From Schizochytrium sp. TIO01 (lineage: Eukaryota; Sar; Bigyra; Thraustochytrida; Thraustochytriidae): a DNA stretch of 64,000 nt. The position numbers were made by a program, and so were the translations under genes. Shown here in pieces: positions 51,270-59,911 of this stretch (position 1 is the stretch's first letter; every line of letters starts with the position of its first letter). The notes beneath the pieces were generated by a model. That model was not told the DNA's origin. It ran no database searches and saw only the letters and a program-made list of their open reading frames with translations. The stretch is taken from the NCBI GenBank assembly GCA_004764695.1, contig SMSO01000014.1, forward strand, positions 7,058,029 through 7,122,028, written 5' to 3'.

Positions 51270-52994
51270 ATGCGTACCATAGCAGGTGTGATTCGCACGG
51301 TTTTACTGCTGGCAGTTGCTCTGTGCGTGGTAAGCCATACCCTGGCTTCCTCCAATGCCTCAGGACTGATTGAGGGAGGGGACTTGCGTGTGTCTGGAAA
51401 CTCTACTACATTGGTCTTGGCTCCCCAGGATGCAGTCGCGGAACCCAGCACGGTGGCCCCGGTCCCAATGCAAAAGAACTCCCCTTTGAAGAAGAATGTA
51501 ATGTGGAATATGGTTAGGATGTTCGCTCTTCCGGTCTTGATTTTCATGTGTTTTGTGGCACTTGCAATCGTTTGTGATGACTACCTGGCACCATCACTAG
51601 AGACTTTTGTAGACAAGGTTGGGATGCCTCACGATGTTGCAAGCGCCACCTTCTTGGCCTTTGGGTCCTCGGCCCCAGAGATTAGCATCAATTGCGTAGC
51701 TACAATTCATGGCAAGGTGAGTCTTTCACTGAGCGCAGTGCTTGGTTCAGGTATCATCGCGTATACGGTAATTCCCGCAGCCTGTGTACTTGTGAGCAAA
51801 GGTCAGGTTCTGCGTCTTGAAGCTGTGCCTTTGATTCGAGATATGGTTTTCTATGCGGCTTCATTGTCTGTATTTGTAGTATTTACATTTGAAGGCTCGT
51901 TCACAAAGGAGCGCAACATTTCGATGCTTTTGTTATTTGTTGGTTATTTGGTCGTCATGGTTGTGCTCGGAAAGATTTACCATGGAAAAGACTCGTTGAG
52001 TAACAAGGTTACGGGTGCTACTGTTGAGGAACAGCTACCCTTGACAGGCGAGACTAGCGAAATTGATTCGCAGTGGGAAAGCAAGGAACCATTTGATCGC
52101 ACTCGTCTTCTTGTACGCTGGAAGACAGACTCTGATATTCCTCGTCACCACATTGATGAGGGATACGGAACGCGAAACCCTTTTGATGATGAGTTATCTG
52201 AGGCAGAGGCGCGACAAGAGCTTGAAGAAGTTGAAAATAAGTTAGACCAGGCTTTGCGTTGGATTTCCACTCCACTTCGTCTACTTTTTCACGTGACCAT
52301 CCCCCCTCTCTGCTGGTCGCCCCCTGATGATGATGATGATGATGATGATGACGAGGCTGATATTGGCCCTAGTGCAAGCGTTATAAGTGCAAATGACGAG
52401 GTGAAGCAGAAATTAAGCAGAGTTTACCCCTTGACGATGTTAATGTCGCTGGTCTACGTTGCGCTGTTCAGTGAGCTCGTGCTAATTTTTACAACGGACT
52501 TTGCGGAGCTTGTTGGCCTGTCCCATACGATTGCAGGCCTGACAATTGTTGCTCTTGGTGCTCAGGTTCCCGATTTATTTGCTAGCATGTCAGTAGCTAA
52601 GCAGGGGGAAGGGCCTAGTTCGATTGCTAATGCTGTCGGTTCACAGATTATCAACATTCTAGTAGGCATTGGTGGTCCATTTCTTGTTTATAATTGGCAA
52701 ACTGGATCTGCTGTTGACGTTATGTCATCTGGGGCAAGTGATGGTGCTGGCCTCGCTATGACAGGCGTAATGATGTTATTTCTTGTGGTGGTATTTTCGA
52801 TGTTATGTTTTCGCCACATGAGCTGTGGCAAGGGTGACCACCATCAGCACAACCATTCCAGCCACAACCATTCACACCATCACCATCACCATACCAAACC
52901 CGCGTTAACAAGTCTCGATGCTGTAATTCTAGCGGTGCTCTATGTGGTCATGATTGTTGTGCTAGTTTGTTCAGAAACGATTGTGCGTGTATAA
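51270..52994 (+). CDS. Na+/Ca2+ (K+) exchanger family membrane protein
   Basis: 574 residues from ATG at 51270. A signal peptide covers residues 1-27. The first alpha repeat is ASATFLAFGSSAPEISINCV (about 124-143, with the cation ligand Glu137). The second is IAGLTIVALGAQVPDLFASM (about 421-440, Asp435), matching K+-dependent exchangers (NCKX/SLC24) and relatives. The large cytosolic loop (about 235-385) is charged and includes a nine-Asp run (353-361). A second acidic/basic feature is a His-rich loop (523-541, HHQHNHSSHNHSHHHHHH) before the last membrane span. About 10-11 spans are predicted by eye. It exchanges sodium for calcium across the plasma or an internal membrane. The His and Asp runs could sense or bind metal ions. 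In the first repeat the usual F-N after GS is changed (GSGIIAYT), so cation choice may differ. Confidence 0.9.
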   Translation: MRTIAGVIRTVLLLAVALCVVSHTLASSNASGLIEGGDLRVSGNSTTLVLAPQDAVAEPSTVAPVPMQKNSPLKKNVMWNMVRMFALPVLIFMCFVALAIVCDDYLAPSLETFVDKVGMPHDVASATFLAFGSSAPEISINCVATIHGKVSLSLSAVLGSGIIAYTVIPAACVLVSKGQVLRLEAVPLIRDMVFYAASLSVFVVFTFEGSFTKERNISMLLLFVGYLVVMVVLGKIYHGKDSLSNKVTGATVEEQLPLTGETSEIDSQWESKEPFDRTRLLVRWKTDSDIPRHHIDEGYGTRNPFDDELSEAEARQELEEVENKLDQALRWISTPLRLLFHVTIPPLCWSPPDDDDDDDDDEADIGPSASVISANDEVKQKLSRVYPLTMLMSLVYVALFSELVLIFTTDFAELVGLSHTIAGLTIVALGAQVPDLFASMSVAKQGEGPSSIANAVGSQIINILVGIGGPFLVYNWQTGSAVDVMSSGASDGAGLAMTGVMMLFLVVVFSMLCFRHMSCGKGDHHQHNHSSHNHSHHHHHHTKPALTSLDAVILAVLYVVMIVVLVCSETIVRV

Positions 52995-53454
52995 TCGTTT
53001 TCAAAATCCGACAAATTACTCGTATTCGCTTCTAATTTGAGGCTTATTTACATCCTTTTTACGTTTTGCAGTCGTAAGGTAACAGCAGAATCTTTCAAGG
53101 TACATTTTCTACTTTTAAAAGCGGATATTTGTACTAGTTTGGATGCACTGTTAATGGATGTAGCAGTGTCACAATTTGGACACCTTAAACCTATACTGCT
53201 GCTGTTGATGGGTGTTTATTTGGTTTTGGTTTTGTCAAACAAAGAATAAAAGAAAAGAACGCACCCCATCTCCTAATCATTTGAAAATTTTGATATTTTG
53301 TTGAACCACAGAATATAGCTGAAGATATTGTTGGTACTACAGTGAAAATCTTGTTTGAGCCAGTTCTCCAACCTGGAAATGGGAGATGACATCAAGTGAT
53401 GTAAAAGTCAATAAATTCGCTCAAAGTACGAATATCAAACATTCTCAGTCCTCG

Positions 53455-53479
53455 CCCCCCCCCCCCCCCCCCCCCCCCC
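53455..53479. repeat. C25 homopolymer
   Basis: Twenty-five consecutive C on the plus strand (G on the minus strand). Confidence 0.85.
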
Positions 53480-54159
53480 TATTTATTTTAAAAAGAAATC
53501 AAAAGAATAAAAAGTATTCTTGAAAAACTTGCTAACGTGCTCGACGCTGTACTTTAGGGTGTTGGACACAGTTTAAAGGAATTGATGATCGGTCTTGGCG
53601 ATGAGATGAAGCAAACGTGGTCGCTTGACAAGGTGGCGAACGAGCTTTGGGGGCGAGAAACAAAAGATTTGCCGATGACTGAAGTGGCAGTATAAGGCAA
53701 GAAAGCAAAAAGAAAACGTAAACCCCCGCCTTTGAGAAAGAATGAAATGTGTGGAGATGAATGGATGTATGTACGTAAAAAGATCAAAGACTCCGTTACA
53801 GATGCGCCCAAATAACCTGAGAAATGAAAAACGTCATGGGGAATATGCCACGTGACAATTTCTGTTTGTTGCTACTGAATAAAGAACCTGGACCGCATGT
53901 GAACGATACCTCGCCAAAGAAGGATTCTTAAGTGCACTTTGAAGAACCAGAGTGAAAATCTGTGTCGCCAACCATGGCAAAAGGGGTTCGCGAATATTGA
54001 CAAGCACTCAAGAAAAGGTGGAGCAACCCTACTCTGGAAAGATGATCAGCATGAAGTAGGTAGAAACCCATTTGGTGAGATCATGCATACCTTTATAGCA
54101 CCCTGATTGACGTTTCCCGCTGTTTTCTGTTTATTTATATGGGTGTGGGGGGCTGGAGA

Positions 54160-54634
54160 GAGGAGAGCGGAGTATCGTGAAACGTTTGCAAGGAGGCAAC
54201 AAGGAAGGCAAAGATTTTATTTGGAGCGTCTCAGGGGGAAGACGAGATCCCGAGGCAACCTTGGGGCGCAACGGTAAGAATCGAGTCAACTCGTCTTTCC
54301 AGTGGGGGGGGTAGTTGATGTTGTTATGAAGGTTCGAATGAAGGATTCTTTGAGGTACTCCACCTCCCTCTTCTATTTGCAGAGCTTGGGTATGATGAGG
54401 GAGATCCTCGTGCTGGAGTACAACGAAAGGACTGCCTCTTGCTTGTCTGGGAAGATAAAAGAATGTGGAGATTGTTAAATGAGCACGAGATGAAGGAGTT
54501 TGATTGTGATCACAGATTTGAAAGTGTAAGTAGTGTATAGAGTATTATTCACTTTCTTCTTCAAGTTGTATAACGTTGTTGTTGGGATTGTTATGGCTTG
54601 CCTGTTGGCTACCAGGGCGTATTATTGGTCGTAA
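54160..54634 (+). CDS. Putative split gene, 3' part, ending in a membrane anchor
   Basis: Exon A ends at 54273 (donor GTAAGA) and reads SIVKRLQGGNKEGKDFIWSV. Exon B is 54383-54525, behind the acceptor CTATTTGCAG and before donor GTAAGT, reading ELGYDEGDPRAGVQRKDCLL then VWEDKRMWRLLNEHEMKEF. Exon C is 54566-54634, behind TTCTTCTTCAAG, reading LYNVVVGIVMACLLATRAYY-WS and stop TAA. Phases agree at both joins, and exon C is a hydrophobic span, so the product would be C-terminally membrane-anchored. The second intron is only 40 bases. The 5' end is not found: exon A has no ATG and its start near 54160 is a weak acceptor; an upstream segment ending at 54057 fits in phase. Family not recognised. Confidence 0.4.
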
Positions 54635-54779
54635 ATTGGGGAGGGGGTGTTTGGGGAATGAAGCGTCAAAAGATTCCACACGGGGTTGTGGTATGATGAT
54701 ATATGGACGTATGCGTGGAGGGTACTTGGCTTTTCAGTCATTCAGCCAGTCAGTCTACTACTTGTGCGTCATTCCTCTT

Positions 54780-55859
54780 TTAGTGGTTGAGGAGGAGCAC
54801 AGAGCAGATGAGGGCTGCCCAGGTGCCGAAGTAGCCGTTACCGACGTTGGTAAACGGGTTGAAGAAGGTGAGCACGATAAGAGCGACCGCCCACCAGACA
54901 ATCATGAACATGACAAAGACCTTGTTGCCCTTCTCCGGGAGCTTGGCGGAGAGCAGAATACGGATGAGCACAACTGCAAAAGAGACGCATCCAACAGCAA
55001 TAGCGTAGGATGCATTGTAGTCCTTACATCCATGGCTGCACTCTGCGACTCCAGAGAAGAGCACAACAAGGGAGGCCACAAGCAGGATAGCATAGCGGTG
55101 TCCAAGCTTGGAGAAGCGGTCAATCGTGTCACGCACGCGTCCGACAGCATTGGCAAGAAGCATGAGAGAGCAGAGCAGCCCTCCCCAGGCCGCAAAGTAG
55201 CCGTTGCCGGGCACGACAAAGGGTGCGTCTGAGCCAAAGGTCGTGAAGCCAGCGACGAAAACCCACCACGCGAAGAAGAAGATCACGAGGGCCAGCTGAA
55301 GCTTGGGTGTGAGGTTGTTCACGCGGTCAAGCGCGAGGTAGACGATCGAAACTACGAGCGAGATAACGCCGGCGGCGACGGCGAAGCCGCTCTTACCCTT
55401 GCAGTAGTTCTGGTCGCTGCAGGTTGTGGAGGCAGAGATGGTGAGAATGACGGAAGCCACGAGCACGAGCAGAGGGTAGCCACCGTTGTTGAAAATCTTC
55501 TCCTTGGCGCCGTCCAGCGTGACAGCGTCGTGCTGGCCATAGGTCGTGTCGCCGTCGTAGTGGGCTGCGCCATTTCCGTGGTTGCGCTCCAGGTCATCGT
55601 CATCGTGGGCCTCAGGAGGAGGTACGGGCACGGCGTACGCCTGCTCCATGCTGCTGCCCTGCTGCTGATGAGTGTCACTCATGGCGAAAGCGTCAGCCTC
55701 AGCGTCCCCAGAGGATCCGTGGCGGCTCAGGTACTGCTGCTGCGAAGGAGGCGGCGGCGCGACGGAGGAGGTGGTCTGCGCGAACGGATTCTGTGTCGGG
55801 GAGGAAGGCGTCTGCTGCTGCTCTTGCGAGGAGGCCTCAGCTGTCTTTCCATCCAGCAT
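54780..55859 (-). CDS. Eight-TM protein built from a duplicated four-TM module
   Basis: 359 residues from ATG at 55859. Residues 1-120 are cytosolic, Gln/Pro/Ser/Asp-rich, with an EH-domain-type NPF tripeptide (QNPFAQ, residues 24-26) that suggests endocytic sorting. Then come eight spans at about 128-144, 158-177, 187-207, 219-238, 254-272, 284-304, 313-332 and 341-357. The two halves are clearly related: each has a Cys pair after its first span and a shared end motif, GNGYFAAWGGLLCS (218-231) and GNGYFGTWAALICS (340-353). The second half ends at NH and stop right after the last span. MARVEL-like or tetraspan sorting proteins are the nearest idea, but I know no named family. The gene is convergent with the split gene upstream. 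Confidence 0.85.
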   Translation of the reverse strand: MLDGKTAEASSQEQQQTPSSPTQNPFAQTTSSVAPPPPSQQQYLSRHGSSGDAEADAFAMSDTHQQQGSSMEQAYAVPVPPPEAHDDDDLERNHGNGAAHYDGDTTYGQHDAVTLDGAKEKIFNNGGYPLLVLVASVILTISASTTCSDQNYCKGKSGFAVAAGVISLVVSIVYLALDRVNNLTPKLQLALVIFFFAWWVFVAGFTTFGSDAPFVVPGNGYFAAWGGLLCSLMLLANAVGRVRDTIDRFSKLGHRYAILLVASLVVLFSGVAECSHGCKDYNASYAIAVGCVSFAVVLIRILLSAKLPEKGNKVFVMFMIVWWAVALIVLTFFNPFTNVGNGYFGTWAALICSVLLLNH

Positions 55860-55963
55860 CTTGTTTGTATGTTTGTTTGTTCGATTGTTTGTTTGTCTGA
55901 TTCTTTCATAGATATGATGATAGATATGATGATAGATCTATCTTTTTAAGTGCGATTGTTTGT

Positions 55964-55994
55964 TTGTTTGTTTATTTATTTATTTATTTATTCC
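55964..55994. repeat. GTTT/ATTT tetranucleotide repeat
   Basis: Three or four GTTT units followed by about four ATTT units. Confidence 0.75.
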
Positions 55995-56781
55995 TAATAA
56001 ATGCTTTTGTTTTCCGCTTCCCTTTTCGTTTTATCTTCCTCTTCTTTCTTCCTCTGCTTCTCCTCTTTGCTATCTTCTTACTGTAGTCCTTAATTGCTTT
56101 CTAAGCGCCTCTAGCAAAAAGCATTTTCATCTCGCTTTTTTACTTTCTTTTTTCTTCCTTTTCTTTCTTTTTTTCTTTTTCTGTTGCTTCTTTCTCACTT
56201 TTCCAAGTTTAGCTTTTTCGTGCGGTAGAAAATAGAGAAGAACTTGAAGCTTGTCTAAGTTGAAGTGCGCCATCATGTTGGCTATACCTATCTACTGTTA
56301 CTAAATGAGCGTATCATGATTGGATGTCTTGAATCAGATCATCATGATAGGCACTACCACACCTATTTACCACTACGTTCCCCTGCCAATCTGGAGATAT
56401 GATATTTTTTACATAATGTTTCTACTATTGAGCCTCTTTCTTTTTCTTTATAAATGATAAATGTTTTTAAGTATGTTTTCAGAAAGATTTAATTTACTTT
56501 GCAAATAATTAGTATCTGGAAAACTTGAGTCGGCGTCAAGTAACCTAACTATCATCAGCAGAATAGACCATCCACCGTGCATGAATCATAGTAGTGTCCA
56601 ACAGCTGCTCCTGATTGGCACTTTCACTTCCGAGCTCCAAAGTGGCGAGGGAAACTACTATGTTCGCTTAATACTCCAGCTTGAACAAAGCAAAAGATAT
56701 GCAAGAACCTGAACGAGGCCTTTCTCCTATCGTAGATTGTTGCCTCTACGTACTACTAACTACTACCAGGTGATTGAACCC

Positions 56782-56838
56782 GGTTAGGTTAGATTAGGTC
56801 AGGTTAGGTTAGGTTAGGTTAGATTAGGTTAGATTAGA
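56782..56838. repeat. Telomere-like (GGTTA)n array, imperfect
   Basis: About eleven GGTTA or GATTA pentamers on the plus strand (TTAGG register), interrupted by one GGTCA unit. TTAGG is the arthropod-type telomere unit and a one-base relative of TTTAGGG and TTAGGG. The array is interstitial, not at a sequence end. Confidence 0.8.
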
Positions 56839-57045
56839 GTCGCAACCTCCCAGTTCTGTGGCAACTAACTGCCCGCGGTGAAGCTTGGCGAATGTGACGT
56901 GATTTGAAGAGATAGATGGCCGTGGGACTGGCTGGAAACCATTCCACGTCCGAGTGTCGCTGCAATTCTTTATCCCCAGGTATACAGCTCCAGAGATCTT
57001 TGAGGATTCACTGGAACAATCAGAGGTTTCTGTTTCCGATTCTTC

Positions 57046-57100
57046 TTTTGTTGTTGTTGTTGTTGTTGTTGATGATGTTGTTGATGATGATGTTGATTGA
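57046..57100. repeat. (TTG)n/(GAT)n trinucleotide repeat
   Basis: TTG units followed by GATGATGTTGTT variants. Confidence 0.75.
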
Positions 57101-57545
57101 TGTTGAGGTAGGTAGGTACTTACTAACCTACATGATTGCCATGATGGCCTCCCATTAATTATTAACTTCTGCTGTTCTAAATGAACAATAAACTTTCACT
57201 TCCGGATGAGTCGTGATTTCTCTCCTTTTTCCTCCTCCTCAGCCTTCACCTTCCGCAGCCCCTCGTACCTTTCAGCGGGAGCCAAGGCGCCGCCGAAGAA
57301 CCGGAAGGAGCCCTGGGCAGCCTCTGCCAGCAGCACCAGACCGCGAGCTCCGTCTTCTTCATCCATTCCACAGCACTGTCGCTCGCGGCAACAGCACTAA
57401 CGGACCCTTCTTCGTTTCCCCCGCTGTCTCGTGCGTCTATCTTTCTTCGCCTTCTTATCCAGTGCTTTCTCCTTTAAGCCCCTTTTTTATTTCATTAAAG
57501 TTGAAACAAATTAAACTTAAGTTGAAGTTTATGAATAGATAGAAT

Positions 57546-57666
57546 AAACAAATAAATAAATAAATAAATAAACACAAACAAACAAACAAAAAATAGAGTT
57601 TTATGATATCATGGTGGACCTTTAAACAGAGACCCACAAACAAACAAACAAACAAACAAACAAACA
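57546..57666. repeat. (AAAT)n and (CAAA)n microsatellites
   Basis: AAAT units at about 57546-57573, CAAA at about 57576-57590, and CAAA again at about 57638-57666. Confidence 0.8.
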
Positions 57667-57894
57667 GCTTTCAACACACTCGCTTCTTCCGCCTTTCTAC
57701 GTGGCGAGTTCTCTCCTGGGGACTCCAAGGCACACGCTCGCTCCTTTTGGGTTCTCTCGCAGCCAACTAACTCTTCGCCGTGTCCTCTCGAGAGCGAGCG
57801 AGTGATCACATGCGCCGCATTCTTCGAGTTCTTCGCACCACGATTGATCCTGAGACCCTCCTCTTCGGTCACCCTCGAATCTTTCTTTTCTATT

Positions 57895-57938
57895 CTACGC
57901 TTTTCTTTTCTTTTCTTTTCTTTTCTTTCCTTTTCCTT
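57895..57938. repeat. (TTTTC)n microsatellite
   Basis: About seven TTTTC units. Confidence 0.75.
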
Positions 57939-58659
57939 CCTTTCCCTTCGCAGAGAGGCACTAGAGTATGATCGAATGGAGAATCCATCCTGAGACGAAG
58001 CAAAGACCTAAGTTCCCTTCTCTCCGTCGTTCCTGCTCTCCGTGCCGCTTGAGCATCAACGCGCGGCGACTCGAGTGCGAAGGACAGAGCACAAGTGCAG
58101 AGAATCGAACAGAAGAGAGTAGAATAGACGGCGAATTCGCCATCCCATCTTCTACTTCTTCGTTCACTCTTTTTCTGTTTCTTTCTCAAAGCTATTTTTT
58201 TAATTTAATTAATTTGATTTAAAATTTAAAACTAAAGTTTAAAATAAAGGGAGTATAGTCGAAAGTAAGGAACAATCGATCCATTTCATTCATTCATTCA
58301 TTCATCGCTCACTCATTCAATAGTGGATGGCTGCTTAGGCGCGCGTCAGCGAGGGCAGTGCGTTCCCTTATTTGTTCCTGAGGTAAAGGACCCACTGTGA
58401 GGAGGCTGCCTGCCGCGTAAGGAGAAGAAGAGAGGACAGTTGGAGGAACTGAAGGATATGTGTGAAGGTGGCAGCGAATTGAGAAAAGAAGCTCAGACCA
58501 ATAAATAACAACAAAGTTTTATGGATATTGGTCCATACTTATGTCTATCTCCATTTTCAATTAACTTTTAAATAATATTATTATTACTCTTTTGAAGACG
58601 AGGAGAATGAATTCTGATGGCTGATTCTTATTCTTATTCTTATCCTTATTGTCCACTCT

Positions 58660-58692
58660 TTTTCTTTCTTTCTTTCTTTCTTTCTTTCTTTT
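58660..58692. repeat. (TTTC)n microsatellite
   Basis: About seven TTTC units ending in T-rich sequence. Confidence 0.75.
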
Positions 58693-59797
58693 TAATTAAA
58701 ATAGAAGTAAGAAGAACAAAAAAGCGAGCGTGTTAGAAAAGAGCGAGGAGGCCTTCCGTCTTCTTTCATCACTGCCCCGGAAACGAATGGAAAGAGGCCG
58801 CCAACGCACCAATGGCTTATGGAGGCTGCCAGAAAAGCTATGTAAACTCCATCAGCTCCGGCCTGGCCCGTCGCTTTCCTGGAGGGAGGTAGCATTTACC
58901 TCCCTCGCTCCCTCAGCGAGAGAATGCTGATTGGTGGGACGCTGTTTGATACCACTAACCGGGACCGTATCGATAGCTAGCTAGCTAGTAGTAATCGTAG
59001 CAAGATTGTCAAACTACGCACGATCACTGTTATGATGAAGGACCATTTACAAACAGGCTCTTGCGCTCGCTCTTTGGAAACCTTCAGTTCCTCTCAAGCG
59101 GTCCACAGTTTACTAAGCAAAAGACGCGGAGAACTCGCAGAAGTAAATAAAGACATTAATGTATTGTTTGACTTTTTGTTTTGTATTCTTAAAGGGTTCT
59201 TTTGTGTCAGTTGGTCGAAGACAGTGTTCGTTTTCTGTTCTCTAGGGCCAAGTTTGCTATAGCTCCAGTTCGCCGGCGAAGAGCGACTGAAATAACAACT
59301 TGAAAACAGGCGGTCTCTGTGGTTCTATTCTCGACCGCAAAGTCTCAAGTCGCAAGTCTCAAGTCTCAGGTCCCTGATTTACAGCGGCTTCCTTGCAGCG
59401 CCTTTGATTCCTTGGTACTTGCGAACTTGAGGCCCCGTCTCCACATCGAACGCCTTCTCCATGGTCAGACCATCGCCGCTGTCGCTCCGCTCTCCATACC
59501 ATCGCTTTTGCCGCTGTTGCTTTCCATATCACCATCCATGTCACGCCCATACCAGCTCCATCAAGCGACGCTGTGATGCTGCACGTGAGCGAAGGTGTGT
59601 GCGAGCGCGGTGTGTCTGTGTGAGTGAGAGTGAGAGTGTGAGTATGAGAGTGTGTGCGGACCTTCTGGTTTTACGGCGAGTCGCTGCCGCTGATGAGGTG
59701 CCAGCCAGAGCCTGCTCCCGCCAGTCCTCCTGCCTGCTCTGGCGAAAACCCAAGTCCAAACCCATCTCTCGAGAAGAGGAGGAAGGCAATGTATTTA

Positions 59798-59804
59798 TTT
59801 CCAT

Positions 59805-59839
<35 letters not shown>
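59798..59839. repeat. (CCAT)n microsatellite
   Basis: About ten CCAT units, one changed to CCGT. Confidence 0.8.
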
Positions 59840-59841
<2 letters not shown>

Positions 59842-59883
59842 ATAGGACTATTATAGTGCACGTGCTGTGTTTGACGTGCCAAG

Positions 59884-59911
59884 GTATCTATCTGTCTATC
59901 TATCTATCGCT
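59884..59911. repeat. (TATC)n microsatellite
   Basis: About six TATC/TGTC units. Confidence 0.7.

Larger units (their letters stand above)
52995..54779. other. Region between genes with splice-bounded coding-like segments
   Basis: No long frame, but several short coding-like segments lie behind good acceptors: 53312-53389 (NIAEDIVGTTVKILFEPVLQ) and 53558-53695 (LKELMIGLGDEMKQTW, stop TAA), and the exon chain called separately at 54160-54634. A C25 tract sits at 53455-53479. At least one unresolved split gene is probable. Confidence 0.4.
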
